Source of the DNA: CAZLMG01 sp964560765
GTDB lineage: Bacteria > Bdellovibrionota_B > Oligoflexia > Oligoflexales > CAZLMG01
Reading direction: 5' to 3'
NCBI GenBank assembly: GCA_964560765.1
Contig: CAZLMG010000013.1
Location: forward strand, 49,722-113,721
DNA length: 64,000 bases
Shown here: positions 50,025-60,306 of the stretch, piece by piece
Position numbering within the stretch: position 1 is the stretch's first letter
Layout: the number at the start of each line of letters is the position of its first letter
Made by a program: the position numbers and the translations under genes
The notes under the pieces: model-generated
The model's input: the letters and a program-made list of their open reading frames with translations, nothing else
Told to the model about the DNA's origin: nothing
The model's database searches: none

Positions 50025-52169
50025 ATGCGTCGTCTTGAAATCATGCCTAAACGTCTAGCTTGGATCGCAGTCGTGGCCGCTGCAACGTCAGTGACGAGCT
50101 GCCGCAAATTGGGCTCAGAGCTTCGCACGATAAAGACTGACGAACTTAGCTTTACCCAGTTACTGCGCCGCGGGCGAAGCCCAAGCCATCTTGAGGGCGT
50201 GACATCGCGTCCGCGCTTTGACATGGCGCACCCGCAAAATGGCCGAATCATCCAACTTGAAGTCGATTCCGTCTCACAGGCGGCGACGTTTCTAGCCTTC
50301 CGCGCTGGCCAGCAAAGTGATGTCAGCAGTGATAATGAAATTGATTCATTTGCTCGGGCTTATGTTCAATCCAACCGCGACTTACTCGGCATCGATTCCT
50401 CTGAACTTGTTCCAGCACCCTCATTTTTGGTGCAACCGACTCCGTCACTGATCGTCGCCAACTATTTGCGCCAAGTTGAACAACAACCCGTCGTCGGGGC
50501 TATTCTTCAACTTTCCTTCGTTCGACGCCAGGGCGGTGGCCTGCTGCTGCGAGATATTTTGAATCAAACGCATGGTGGCTTACCCATTGCCAAGATCCCA
50601 GCCGATCAACAAGTGGCATTAGATGACATTATCAGCAAAACTGGCTTGAGCAGCGACACGGTGACTTCTACGCGCAACGTGCTGTATGCAGCCGGCGATC
50701 GCCCAACACAATTGACGAAGGCCCTTGAGCTAACGATGACCAACCCGATTTCCGGCGAGCAATACACTGTGATCGCAGAGCCATCGGGAGTTTTGCTGGA
50801 AGCTTCCTCGGACGTCGTGGAGATCAATCCTTCGCGGGTGTTGGGAACGGCTTTTGTCTCGTCATATGTCGATCAACAAAAGCAGCAGGTGCCGTTAGCA
50901 GGCATCACTGCGCGAACAGCTCAGGGAATTCAGATCAAGGCGGACCAAGAGGGGATCATCACCTCAACGGGAGAGTTTACCAGCGCGACAATTACGTTAC
51001 AGAGCGACTTCGCCCGCATCTATGATGGCAGTGCCGACAGCAGCTCCGTGTATTCCGTACAAGCGAGTCATAGCAACGCGACGATTCTCCTCGACGCTCC
51101 GCAGGCGGATCCTGCCGCAATCAATGCTTATGTCGTTTTGCAGCAGGTTCGAAACTTTGCCTTAGAACATCTTTCGCCGTCGGACACTCAGTGGTTCGCG
51201 CGATCACTCCCGACTACGGTCAATGCAACCGGCTCCTGCAACGCATTTTATCGCGGCGCGAACGGCGGCTCAGTTTCCCTTTATGGAGCAAGCAATAACT
51301 GCGGAAATATGGCTCTCGTTAACGGCGTCGTCATGCATGAATGGGGCCACGGACTCGACCACCACACGGGGCCGAGCCGAAACATGGCCGATGGCGCTTT
51401 CTCTGAAGGCATCGGCGACATCATCGCTGCCTACTATTATGGACGTTCCGATGTCTTTCCCGGGTTTCGCACAAACAACCCGAAAGGAATTCGACAGCTC
51501 GACAACAATGCAACGCATCCGCCACAAACCCAGGCGGAATTTGAAGTACATCGGCGCGGCCTCATCATCGGCGGTGCGTTCTGGCATATGCGAGAGTACT
51601 TTGTAGCGAAAATGGGACCAGAAGCCGGCGCGAAGAAGGCATCTGAATATTTCTTTAAGCATCTGCTGATAACAGACACCTATCAGCAGTCGTATCGGTC
51701 GATTCTGCGTCTAGATGATAATGACGGCGATCCGTCAACGCCGTCACCTAATTTCTGCGAGATCAACGCGGCGTTCTCTCGGCATGGCCTTGCGCAAAAG
51801 GACAGCACCTGTAACGTGGCAGATCCTGACGACACACAAACTCCAGTGATCGTTCCCCGAGATGCCGAACTTCGGCTTGCCGTCACGGACCTAGCCGGTC
51901 AAGAAGCTGTACTTTTTCACGCTCTCGCAAACAACGCCGAATATATTGATGTTTGCCTCGGCGACCGTTCCACTTGCTCAAAAACAGACGCTAATATCGC
52001 GCGCCGCTTGACTCGAACCGGCAAGAAAATCGGAAATAAGGAAGTTTTCTCTCACGGTCAGCCCTTAACGCTCACCGCAGGGACATCGATATCAATCATC
52101 TCACGCAATGCAGCAGGCGCACCCATCGGCCGTCACTCGGTGACCTTGCGCGCCCGCACCACGCCGTAA
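50025..52169 (+). CDS. Lipoprotein zinc metallopeptidase (gluzincin, M36/M4-like)
   Basis: About 714 residues from ATG 50025 or 50043 (weak ribosome sites). Lipobox SVTSC near residue 26. Residues 100-280 look like an FTP/PepSY-type propeptide (FARAYVQSNRDLLGIDSS). The catalytic domain has VVMHEWGHGLDHHTG (zinc His and general-base Glu) and a downstream GAFSEGIGDIIAAYYYG supplying the third ligand Glu. The C-terminus is a beta domain. A secreted or surface protease. Confidence 0.82.
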   Translation: MRRLEIMPKRLAWIAVVAAATSVTSCRKLGSELRTIKTDELSFTQLLRRGRSPSHLEGVTSRPRFDMAHPQNGRIIQLEVDSVSQAATFLAFRAGQQSDVSSDNEIDSFARAYVQSNRDLLGIDSSELVPAPSFLVQPTPSLIVANYLRQVEQQPVVGAILQLSFVRRQGGGLLLRDILNQTHGGLPIAKIPADQQVALDDIISKTGLSSDTVTSTRNVLYAAGDRPTQLTKALELTMTNPISGEQYTVIAEPSGVLLEASSDVVEINPSRVLGTAFVSSYVDQQKQQVPLAGITARTAQGIQIKADQEGIITSTGEFTSATITLQSDFARIYDGSADSSSVYSVQASHSNATILLDAPQADPAAINAYVVLQQVRNFALEHLSPSDTQWFARSLPTTVNATGSCNAFYRGANGGSVSLYGASNNCGNMALVNGVVMHEWGHGLDHHTGPSRNMADGAFSEGIGDIIAAYYYGRSDVFPGFRTNNPKGIRQLDNNATHPPQTQAEFEVHRRGLIIGGAFWHMREYFVAKMGPEAGAKKASEYFFKHLLITDTYQQSYRSILRLDDNDGDPSTPSPNFCEINAAFSRHGLAQKDSTCNVADPDDTQTPVIVPRDAELRLAVTDLAGQEAVLFHALANNAEYIDVCLGDRSTCSKTDANIARRLTRTGKKIGNKEVFSHGQPLTLTAGTSISIISRNAAGAPIGRHSVTLRARTTP

Positions 52170-52192
52170 TTGGTATGAACTTTCGTGCTAGT

Positions 52193-53983
52193 TCAGCGCC
52201 CGACCATGGGTGCTTGAGGGCCGGACTGCCGTTTGGCAGATCGCCAGGACTGCGGGTTCTCGACCATAAATTTCAACAAGCTGTGTTTGATCTGCTCGTC
52301 GAAAACTTCCGGCTGCAACCGCGACTGAACTTCCGACACTAGCTTTCGCCGAGTTGGCTCCAAACTATTAATGTATGCATCTCGTAGTTCGCGATAGCGC
52401 ATGCCATCGGCCTGGCGCATTTGGGTGAGTTCCTCAGCCGCAATTTTGCGCAGGTGGGCACTGACGGCAATTGGAGCCGCAGCTGCCGGAGATGCTGACA
52501 CTGATGGCGTCGACGACGCCGTGGCACCAGCCCGCATACTGAGATCCGGTTGTGACCGAAATGATGGCGGAGAAATAGGGCGGGCGACTCGCTGCAAATA
52601 CTCGCCCAACTCTCGCGATGATGCCGAGGCATCCGATGCCATCGAGGCCAAGGGCTGCGACTTGATATAGGCCACCAAAGCCGAATGATGCATGACGCGG
52701 TTAGCGAATTGATGAAAACGTTCCGCGACCGGCAATGGCTGCTCTAATACCTGTGCCGCATCCGATTGCCGCAAGTCCTCTGGCAGCGGCAGCGGGTGCC
52801 CCCGGTCCAGACGCGCAGACCATTCAAGAAAGAGTGGCCCCATAAAGATAGGATGACTCGTTGCCTCTCCTAGCACAACCGTGTCCACCGCAGGCTCCGC
52901 TAAATCTTGCAGCTCCTGCCACCCGCGCAGCCCTTCCGACAAAAGCGAACCAGGACGCGCCCCGACGCCGGCGGTTAGCACCTTCTCCACATCCGCGATG
53001 GCACGGGCAAAGACATGCTGAACCAAGAACTTATGGGCAGACGCAAAGAATACCGCACGCTCAACCTCGTGCAATCGTGACTGCGTTGCTTGCCAGACCA
53101 GCAGGAGCTCATCACTCTGTTCTTTGGCGAGTGCAAGATACTGATCGGCGACATGAAACGTCAACAAACCGTGGTCGTTAAGCTTCTTGCCCACCTTTTC
53201 TAGAACTCGGCTTTTATCCAGCATCGACGACCGTGGCGCCACGGCAGCGCCGCGTGCGCCTGGCACTTCCAGACCGCCAAATATGGCCTCCAAGGACTGA
53301 CCAAAGATGCCCTCAAGTTGCAGCCAGCGGAACTCCCACTGCATCGCCCGCTCTAGGCGCAAGAGCACCGCCTGTTCAACGCCCTGCAAGTCCAGCCACG
53401 CGGCTCGCCACATGATAAGTGGCGGCTCGCTGCCAATGAAACTGCCCATACTAGGTTGCGCCTGCGCCCGCCGCACAAGGTCCATGTACGGTTCATACAT
53501 ACCGATGAGGAGCTCGGCGCTATAAGGGGTCAGACCCAGTTTTTGTCGGTAGCTATGCCCACCGGCAATGCGCTCCCAAGACTCATGGAGAAAGAAAGGT
53601 ACTGCCCGATACTCGTCGAGTCGTTCGCGTTCACGGGGCAATAAGCGCAGACCTGCAAGATCTTGCGCCATGCGCTCAAACGAAAACAGCTTGGCGCGGC
53701 TGGTACTGGTGGCATGTTTTGCGTGCTTGCGTGGATCGACGATGACCCATTCGGGAGTCTCATGGGCTAGAATTTGCTTTTGCAATGCCGCCAAGATATC
53801 CGCGAGCCCATTCAACTCGTTGACACTGAGAGCCGGCACCATGCCCGAAAGGAGCGAGTGCTGCATGGCATCTCCGGACTGTGGCTGTCGGCTGGCCGCG
53901 CAATCGTACGCACGCACCCACCAAGCCGGCAACGCAAAGCGGCTGGACAGACAATCTCGGATGCTGACTCGGGACTCTCCCAT
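52193..53983 (-). CDS. Large protein of unknown function
   Basis: Roughly 596 residues from ATG 53983; the start is uncertain and 53866 is an alternative. Mostly alpha-helical with charged segments (ARAIADVEKVLTAGVG, RERERLDEY) and an Ala/Pro/Ser-rich linker (about 510-540; SASPAAAAPIAVS). No signal peptide, TM or catalytic motif seen. No family recognised. Confidence 0.65.
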   Translation of the reverse strand: MGESRVSIRDCLSSRFALPAWWVRAYDCAASRQPQSGDAMQHSLLSGMVPALSVNELNGLADILAALQKQILAHETPEWVIVDPRKHAKHATSTSRAKLFSFERMAQDLAGLRLLPRERERLDEYRAVPFFLHESWERIAGGHSYRQKLGLTPYSAELLIGMYEPYMDLVRRAQAQPSMGSFIGSEPPLIMWRAAWLDLQGVEQAVLLRLERAMQWEFRWLQLEGIFGQSLEAIFGGLEVPGARGAAVAPRSSMLDKSRVLEKVGKKLNDHGLLTFHVADQYLALAKEQSDELLLVWQATQSRLHEVERAVFFASAHKFLVQHVFARAIADVEKVLTAGVGARPGSLLSEGLRGWQELQDLAEPAVDTVVLGEATSHPIFMGPLFLEWSARLDRGHPLPLPEDLRQSDAAQVLEQPLPVAERFHQFANRVMHHSALVAYIKSQPLASMASDASASSRELGEYLQRVARPISPPSFRSQPDLSMRAGATASSTPSVSASPAAAAPIAVSAHLRKIAAEELTQMRQADGMRYRELRDAYINSLEPTRRKLVSEVQSRLQPEVFDEQIKHSLLKFMVENPQSWRSAKRQSGPQAPMVGR

Positions 53984-54129
53984 GAAGGCGCGCCTGATGC
54001 TGATTCCAACGATCTGTGGACCTGAGAAAACTCGACCTGGATGGATACTATAGGAGCGGCCAATCGTCGAACCTAATCGAAAAAAGCCAGGCAATCGGGC
54101 GAAATGGAAATCACAAATGGATGAATGGT

Positions 54130-54765
54130 CTAATGAGAATAGCGACTTGGAGCTGGTGAGTTGCCTAGCGTCGTGGCCAGACGTCGCAAGGAAACGACGC
54201 GACTGGAACGCAGTCCTTTAAATAGCTGAGCTGTCACGCGATCGATCGTCTCATCGTCGATTTCAATCAACATTCCAGCACGGTAGTAGCTCCGCTCCAG
54301 GTCGTCATCGAGGCGACCATAGCGTTCGCAGTAAACGTCGGCCAAGCGTAAATCTTCTGCCGTTAGGCTCGACGCAAGCACCAACAATAATTTGCGAATT
54401 TCATCCTTATCGACTTCGGAGATGGCCGCTCCCGCTGTCTTTGCCTTGGCATCAACGGCGCTTTCAACCAAATTCGCGACATGTTGTTTTGCTGATTCGC
54501 GCCCATTCTGCAGGGCTAAGGCTAAGCCATCCTTCAGGGGAAATTGAACCGTGACCATAACGGTGACCCCCATGCCGGCGGCGACAGCTCGGTCAGCATC
54601 CGACGCGTCCCACCATGGCGGCGCTGCGAACTTACTGCGCTCCAGCAGCACAGATTCCCCTTCAGCGGGCTGCCGGAAGTGTTGGCAACCTGCGGCACTG
54701 GAAAGGATCACTCCCGCGCAAACCGCGGCTAAAAACAGCTTCAAAAGTATCCTCAACGACGGCAC
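54130..54765 (-). CDS. Lipoprotein, possibly LPP20-like
   Basis: A 211-residue lipoprotein with lipobox SAAGC near residue 27. Residues 50-190 have an alternating pattern (VTVMVTVQFPLKDGLALALQNGRESAKQHV, then YVCERYG and RAGMLIEIDDETIDRVTAQLF) like LPP20/FlgO-type domains, which relate to flagellar or envelope stability. This assignment is tentative. It follows the unknown gene and precedes the trpF/matrixin area. Confidence 0.6.
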   Translation of the reverse strand: MPSLRILLKLFLAAVCAGVILSSAAGCQHFRQPAEGESVLLERSKFAAPPWWDASDADRAVAAGMGVTVMVTVQFPLKDGLALALQNGRESAKQHVANLVESAVDAKAKTAGAAISEVDKDEIRKLLLVLASSLTAEDLRLADVYCERYGRLDDDLERSYYRAGMLIEIDDETIDRVTAQLFKGLRSSRVVSLRRLATTLGNSPAPSRYSH

Positions 54766-54811
54766 CGATGCTCCGCGCCAAAAATGAAAAATAAACAGTC
54801 AATCTAGACTG

Positions 54812-55054
54812 TTACTCCGTAAATCGCTTCTTGTTCTCGCCTTCTTTTTCCTGTTTCTTCCGCGCCGAGTCAATAGGTGATTCCTGCGCGGTCTCTTTCA
54901 GGTAGCGCAGCCGGTCAAATACTCTTTGAGCCAGAGTCCTATTTTCAAAGAGAATCATCTTCAGCACTTCAACTTCGTCTGCTGTGCCCCGCTTTGCTTT
55001 CTTGCGCTCCTGACGCTCTCTGTCGGTCATCTTCTTTTCGACGGGGTTTGCCAC
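54812..55054 (-). CDS. Small charged coiled-coil-like protein, unknown
   Basis: An 80-residue, Lys/Glu/Arg-rich protein with long helical stretches (DEVEVLKMILFENRTLAQRVFDRLRYLKET). GTG start with GGGAGGTG upstream. No family recognised. Confidence 0.6.
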   Translation of the reverse strand: MANPVEKKMTDRERQERKKAKRGTADEVEVLKMILFENRTLAQRVFDRLRYLKETAQESPIDSARKKQEKEGENKKRFTE

Positions 55055-55186
55055 ACCACACCTCCCTGGCTGAATGGACCCACATGCGAGTTTTCGGCAT
55101 AGGTGCTAAGAATTATAAGTGTTTTTCGTGAAAATGTCGTAAGGGGTGGTTGCCGACGGATTGCAATGTAGCAACTTCACGCGGCA

Positions 55187-55918
55187 TTAAGGGTTATATA
55201 TCGACAGCATCAACTCGATATCGTCTGGACTAGGTATACGGCGATGCTCGTTAACGCCAATGACCGTCTGGGCATGCATCACAGAGTCCGGATCGACTGA
55301 ACGAGCGACATGGTCTAGCCCAAGCAAGTGACCAAGTTCGTGGACCATGACCGATACCGTGTCGGCGACCAACTCAGGCCGATTGGCGTCCAGTGGCGGC
55401 AAGGTAGAGTCCTGAAAGATGTAGGTTTCAGCATTGAGAATGATATCACCCTTGCTGATCGCCGGAGTCCGCAGAGCATTCTCCCAGACCGTCGTCGCCA
55501 AAGTTGTTTCTGGTTTCTGCGTATGAGCAGCCCACTGCGTATCGAAATAGACGATAGTCTTGTCGTCGTCGAGTGGACTGTATAGATCGGTTTGAACAGC
55601 GCCATCGGCTCGACCACCATACTCCACAATCTTCATGCCGAGTCCATCGTTCCAGGCAGCAATAGCTTGCTCGAGTGCATCCGCAATCCGGGGCGGTGCG
55701 GATCGTGTCAGGTGGATTACAACAGGTCGCTTCACCCATCCTTCCTCACTATGAATGGAAGCCTTGCTAATGCCCAGTGACCGCGCTGGCGCCGTGCTGG
55801 TCGTCACGACCGACGGATCGTCAGAAATTTCGTTCTCGCGGCTCGAGCCGCAGTTAGCCAGAACCAGCTGCGAAGCTAGAAGCGCGACGGTTGCCATCTG
55901 CGACTGAGTCAGAAGCAT
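55187..55918 (-). CDS. Matrixin-type metalloprotease, lipoprotein
   Basis: A 243-residue protein with lipobox VLANC near residue 23. The astacin/matrixin zinc motif is VHELGHLLGLDH (HExxHxxGxxH), followed by a Met-turn-like segment (DSVMHAQ). Residues 70-170 form the beta subdomain (PPRIADALEQAIAAWNDG). A surface metalloprotease. It stands alone between unrelated genes. Confidence 0.87.
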   Translation of the reverse strand: MLLTQSQMATVALLASQLVLANCGSSRENEISDDPSVVTTSTAPARSLGISKASIHSEEGWVKRPVVIHLTRSAPPRIADALEQAIAAWNDGLGMKIVEYGGRADGAVQTDLYSPLDDDKTIVYFDTQWAAHTQKPETTLATTVWENALRTPAISKGDIILNAETYIFQDSTLPPLDANRPELVADTVSVMVHELGHLLGLDHVARSVDPDSVMHAQTVIGVNEHRRIPSPDDIELMLSIYNP

Positions 55919-56084
55919 TCAAAATCCCTTAATAGGACAGCCTAAAGCTGCTATGGATCAAGATTGCCTCTAGAGTTGTACTATCCTGTAATAAAGACCC
56001 GGTCGGAGTGTTCAGGTGGGGGCTTTAGTAGAGTTTAAAAAAAATTGTTTTTGACTGTTATTTCAAACAGATAAGAGCATCCTA

Positions 56085-56825
56085 TTAGAGCAGATGGTAA
56101 GTAATCCCCAGTGTCATCCAACGGTCTCGACGAGAAAAAACAGAGTCCAGTTCCAATCCTGTGACCCGACCTGGTCGAAAATAGGTTGCGACCCGATCAT
56201 GGACCTCCAATCTAACCCCCCAAGTCAACAGCAGAAAAAGATCGGCTGCGGCATAAAGGTCGACAGTTCGCAGGGTTACGGAGATGTTTGGATCCATCCC
56301 AACCCCGTCCTCCTCGCCCACACCCTCATATCTCTCTAAGTGGTAGTCAACGGCGACGGCTCCGCGGATGCCGGGATTGAAGTTGAATACAAAGCCGGCG
56401 ACCAGCCCCGGAAAAGCGGTAAAGGCGGCCTTACGCGCCGCCCCTTCGCTTCCCACGTCATAGCCGTAGGACACCGACGTACCCAAGACGCCACCAAAGC
56501 TATCGATGATGGGCGCGTGAAAAGAATATTCAAATCGGGCGACGTTGGTACGCACTTTCAAGGATTCGTCGCGAATCGAACCCACTCGTTCGAAACGCCA
56601 TGTACCTTCAGCAACACCCGCAACCAGCGCAAAGTTGTGATCGCGGCGAAACCCGCGCACCGTCTGCTCCCACTCGTGGAGATCGGCGCGAAAGTCTTCG
56701 ACGCGACGAATCCCTTCTCCCAATATGGGGACGTTTTCCAGAATCTGAGCTTGCGCGCGAGCTGCCACCATGGTGCTCAGGGCCCAAAGAACATACGCAG
56801 AGATTTTGACAAAGGGGTGTTGCAT
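56085..56825 (-). CDS. Outer-membrane beta-barrel protein
   Basis: A 246-residue protein with signal peptide ALSTMVAARAQAQ and amphipathic strands: NFALVAGVAEGTWRFERVG, GTSVSYGYDVG, GIRGAVAVDYHLERYEG, ending GITYHLL. About eight strands, as in OmpA-like or small barrels. Its ATG overlaps the trpF stop by one base (TGATG), so it is co-translated with trpF, an odd pairing. Confidence 0.72.
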   Translation of the reverse strand: MQHPFVKISAYVLWALSTMVAARAQAQILENVPILGEGIRRVEDFRADLHEWEQTVRGFRRDHNFALVAGVAEGTWRFERVGSIRDESLKVRTNVARFEYSFHAPIIDSFGGVLGTSVSYGYDVGSEGAARKAAFTAFPGLVAGFVFNFNPGIRGAVAVDYHLERYEGVGEEDGVGMDPNISVTLRTVDLYAAADLFLLLTWGVRLEVHDRVATYFRPGRVTGLELDSVFSRRDRWMTLGITYHLL

Positions 56826-57490
56826 CAGCGACGCTCCGCGTTCAGGCGCGCCACGGCCGCGACCATCAGACGTACGGCCGCCGCGTCTTTAATGCCCGGG
56901 CTTGACTCCACACCCGAACAAACATCTAAGAGCATGGGCTTACATCGAAGTTTCGATACCTCGGGTATGATTTCGGAGCGCAATCCACCGGCCAATCCCC
57001 ACGGTATCGGCGCTTGCCAGGACTGCAACCAGCTCCAGTCAAATCGTTGTCCCGTCCCGCCAAAAAGACCAGCGTTGGCTCCGCTCGCTCGATGATCCAG
57101 CAAGAGAAGGTCGATTCCAGGATGGACCTGCTGCGGTAGGTCAGCGGGCTGCGCCACCTGGTGCGCTTCCCAGAGCTGGCGCTCCGGCCCGGCCCCGAGC
57201 TGGCGACGGGCATCTTTCAGTCCATGCACTTGCAGAACAGCAATCTCGGGAAAGTCAGAGACGGCACTTGCCACCTCATCTTGAGTAGGCTTGACCATCA
57301 CCGCTACAGGTACGGGTAGACCGCGTTGCCCAGATTTGAGATTCGAATGCAGGCGACAGGCGGCAGCGGGTGAAAGGTAGCGTGGGGAACCGGCGAAAAA
57401 ATTGTACCCGATGTAGTCTATCCCCAAGTCCGCGACGAGCTGGGCATCGTCCGCGCGGGTGACGCCACAAATTTTCAGAGCAATTGCCAC
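56825..57490 (-). CDS. trpF: Phosphoribosylanthranilate isomerase
   Basis: A 221-residue TIM barrel. Signature KICGVTRADDAQ (N-terminal catalytic Cys7) and DVCSGVESSPGIKDAAAV at the phosphate-binding C-terminus are intact. It converts N-phosphoribosylanthranilate to CdRP in tryptophan synthesis. GTG start with AAGGG upstream. No other trp gene is in the window; it is divergent from ftsY. Confidence 0.93.
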   Translation of the reverse strand: MAIALKICGVTRADDAQLVADLGIDYIGYNFFAGSPRYLSPAAACRLHSNLKSGQRGLPVPVAVMVKPTQDEVASAVSDFPEIAVLQVHGLKDARRQLGAGPERQLWEAHQVAQPADLPQQVHPGIDLLLLDHRASGANAGLFGGTGQRFDWSWLQSWQAPIPWGLAGGLRSEIIPEVSKLRCKPMLLDVCSGVESSPGIKDAAAVRLMVAAVARLNAERR

Positions 57491-57559
57491 GGTTTTCCCT
57501 TGAGTCCGCGTTTAAATACTGTTTTACCGTATATTCACCCTTTCGCACACTGCTAACCA

Positions 57560-58786
57560 GTGACATTGAGCGAGGCTTCCTTGGATACGGAAAAAACATC
57601 TCCCGACTTTTTCTCCTCAGTCATGGGTACAGCGGAAAACTTTCTCTCGGCCCCCGAGACATGGCTGATGATCGGCGGCCCGTTTATCGTGCTAGCGATT
57701 GTTGGCGTGATCATGGCTGCTATGTACCGACGTCGGGTGCGCGCCCAGCGCGAAGCATTGGCGGCGGCGGAGCAAGATCAAACGCCAGTGGAGCCCAGCA
57801 CTTTAGCGGAAGAAGAAGAGCCCGCCGAACCAGGTTCTTGGGCAGAGGCTGCAGCAAAAATCGAGGGCGATCAGGGCTGGCGCGAGCGACTGCGCCAAGG
57901 GCTGGCTAAGACCCGCGACGGCATGAGTTCGTCGTTCAAGCGCCTATTTAGCGGCAAGACTGCAATCAACGATGAGCTGATGGAACGCATTCACGAGGTG
58001 TTGTACAAGGCTGATGTCGGCGTGCAAACATCTGACAAATTGATTGAAGCGTTGAAAGAAGACTTGCGGGGACAAGACTCCGTGGATTGGCCGACCGTGG
58101 CGCAGAGTCTGCGGCAACAAGTTGAAGCCATTGTTGGCCAGAGCTCTGGCCCCATGCACGAACCCGAAGATGAACCTCTCGTCATCCTGATTGTCGGCGT
58201 CAATGGCGTCGGCAAAACCACAACCATTGGCAAACTAGCTAAGCACTTTATCAGCGATGGCAAGACTGTTTTATTGGCAGCGGGTGATACATTTCGCGCG
58301 GCTGCCAGCGAGCAATTGAAAGTGTGGGCCGACCGCCTAGGTGTCGAATGCGTTTCCCACAAAGAGGGAGCTGATCCTGCGGCGGTCGCCTATGACGCGG
58401 TCAAAGCAGCCATGGCTCGTAAGGTCGACGTGTTGCTAGTGGATACCGCCGGGCGCCTGCACAGCAAAAAGGAACTCATGGCAGAGCTTGAGAAAGTTAA
58501 CCGCGTACTGGGCAAGGATTTGCCCGGCGCCCCGCACGAAACCTGGATCGTCGTCGATGCCACAACCGGGCAGAATGCAGCGATGCAGGTGAAAGCATTT
58601 CGCGAAGTTTGCGAAGTTACCGGTATCGTCGTCACCAAGCTGGATGGCACAGCCAAAGGCGGCGTCGTCGTGGGCATTGCCGACCAACAAAACATTCCCA
58701 TCCGTTTCGTTGGCGTTGGGGAAAAAGCCGAGGATTTACGGCCATTCTCCGCCCAGGAGTTTGCCGAAGCCCTGTTCGAGTCTTGA
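57560..58786 (+). CDS. ftsY: Signal recognition particle receptor FtsY
   Basis: A 408-residue SRP receptor. An N-terminal TM helix (about 36-56, WLMIGGPFIVLAIVGVIMAAMY) precedes an acidic linker and the NG domain, with GVNGVGKTTTIGKLA (P-loop), DTAGRLHS and TKLDGTAKGG. It pairs with Ffh at the membrane for co-translational insertion. Start codon choice is uncertain: GTG 57560 or TTG 57581 (GAGG five bases upstream). Divergent from trpF. Confidence 0.97.
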   Translation: MTLSEASLDTEKTSPDFFSSVMGTAENFLSAPETWLMIGGPFIVLAIVGVIMAAMYRRRVRAQREALAAAEQDQTPVEPSTLAEEEEPAEPGSWAEAAAKIEGDQGWRERLRQGLAKTRDGMSSSFKRLFSGKTAINDELMERIHEVLYKADVGVQTSDKLIEALKEDLRGQDSVDWPTVAQSLRQQVEAIVGQSSGPMHEPEDEPLVILIVGVNGVGKTTTIGKLAKHFISDGKTVLLAAGDTFRAAASEQLKVWADRLGVECVSHKEGADPAAVAYDAVKAAMARKVDVLLVDTAGRLHSKKELMAELEKVNRVLGKDLPGAPHETWIVVDATTGQNAAMQVKAFREVCEVTGIVVTKLDGTAKGGVVVGIADQQNIPIRFVGVGEKAEDLRPFSAQEFAEALFES

Positions 58787-58826
58787 CAGGGCGCGAGCCA
58801 GAAAGTAATTATAAGGGCTCTTTTAT

Positions 58827-58903
58827 GGGGCTATAGCTCAGTTGGTTAGAGCGCTACGTTGACATCGTAGAGGTCTCCTGTTCGAGTCAGGATAGCCCCA
58901 CCA
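58827..58903 (+). tRNA. tRNA-Val (anticodon GAC)
   Basis: Cloverleaf: acceptor GGGGCTA/TAGCCCC, D-arm GCTC...GAGC, anticodon stem CTACG/CGTAG with loop TTGACAT (GAC at 58861-58863), T-stem TCCTG/CAGGA with TTCGAGT loop, discriminator A and encoded CCA. 77 nt. It follows ftsY by 40 bases. Confidence 0.97.
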
Positions 58904-58941
58904 CTCTAAAATTGGTTGTGCTCTCACTTAGATACTTATCG

Positions 58942-60210
58942 CTACGGCAAGAACCAGAAGCACGCCATGGCGATGGCAGTAAAAGGCAGGGCGCTCAGAA
59001 AGAGCCCCATGGGGCTGATACCTTCGTCACCAAATTTGGGACGCAAGATCGTAAAACCAGCGGGGTTCGGAGCGTTGGCAATAACGGTCAATCCACCGCC
59101 GGCCACAGCGCCTGCGACCAGGGCATATTTTAGTCCTTCGCCAAGATTCGGCACCTGGGCTCCGAGATAGGTGAGCGCAGCGTTATCCATAACACCGGTC
59201 AGGAAGGTCGTGCCGACAAACAGTGGAACCTCGGCCAAATTCAGAAGAATGGGCTCAATCCACCAGCGCTGCATACTGCCGAGCACCACTAGGCCAGCCA
59301 GAAAGAATGCTACGAGCAAACTCTCCTTTAGCTTTAACTGCTCCTGATGCTCTTGGGAAACCGTCGTTAAACCAATGAAAAACAGAAAGAAACCAAAGAA
59401 GACGAGCGGATGATGTGAGGTAAAGACGACCACGGCTAAAAAGCCAAGGTGCATCGCCACGAGCCAGAGCGGAGCGCGGCTGTCGGGCTTCGTCGAAGCG
59501 GTAATCTGTAGATTTCGCAGATGGTCACGAAATACGTAGGTCAGAATCAAGGCATTGGCGACCACCGCAATCGCTGCCTTCCAGCCAAAATGAGCGAACA
59601 TGAACGGCGTATCCCAATTCCAAGTACTCGCGACCATAAGCACGGGCGGCGCGGCGAAGTGGGTCAACACGCCGCCAATGGAAATATTGACTAATAATAC
59701 ACCCAGGGTCATGTAGAAGAACTTCTTTGGCCCCTCGCGATTGTAAAAATTATCACGCAGGATCAGCGCCGTTACCGTCATGGCAGCTGGCTCCGTGATG
59801 AAGCTTCCCAGTAGGGGGCCGACAGTCAGAATTGTCAGATAAAATGCCACACCGCGGGAAAGTGGCAAAAACCGCGACAGCTTCAGAATCAAAACCGTCG
59901 CCGCATGGACCACCGGGCGAGTTGCGGCAATCGTCATGATGGTGAAAACAAACGCCGGCTCGGTAAAATTCAAGCTCTCGAGGTATGCGGTTGCCGCATC
60001 GAAGCTGACCATGACGGTCATGATGGCGAGAAACAGCCCAGCCCAAAGCCCAAAGACAACCTCAACCTCACCCATAAGGTGAAAGAAGCGCTGCCGCACC
60101 GACCCTGAGCGGAATTGATGGGCGAGGTGTTCAAATCGCTTCACCGAAAACGTATGCAAAACAGCAACGGCAAAGACGATAGCGCCCGCAATTTCAATTG
60201 AATGATCCAT
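58942..60210 (-). CDS. Putative Na+/H+ antiporter (DUF1504-like)
   Basis: A 422-residue membrane protein with about 11-12 TM helices. It has SFITEPAAMTVTALILRDNFY, GGVLTHFAAPPVLMVAS, GVMDNAALTYLGAQVP and VIANAPNPAGFTIL, the paired half-site pattern of the ion-transporter/Na+:H+ antiporter superfamily. Exports sodium or a similar ion. ATG 60210 is taken; TTG 60216 is equally possible. Confidence 0.8.
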   Translation of the reverse strand: MDHSIEIAGAIVFAVAVLHTFSVKRFEHLAHQFRSGSVRQRFFHLMGEVEVVFGLWAGLFLAIMTVMVSFDAATAYLESLNFTEPAFVFTIMTIAATRPVVHAATVLILKLSRFLPLSRGVAFYLTILTVGPLLGSFITEPAAMTVTALILRDNFYNREGPKKFFYMTLGVLLVNISIGGVLTHFAAPPVLMVASTWNWDTPFMFAHFGWKAAIAVVANALILTYVFRDHLRNLQITASTKPDSRAPLWLVAMHLGFLAVVVFTSHHPLVFFGFFLFFIGLTTVSQEHQEQLKLKESLLVAFFLAGLVVLGSMQRWWIEPILLNLAEVPLFVGTTFLTGVMDNAALTYLGAQVPNLGEGLKYALVAGAVAGGGLTVIANAPNPAGFTILRPKFGDEGISPMGLFLSALPFTAIAMACFWFLP

Positions 60211-60306
60211 GACCAAGGAGATTAAAGTAATGGAATCAACTAATCAAGCACGACCGGCTATGATAAAAACTTGAGCATTCGAGATGAGCCTCACGGAGAG
60301 CACGTC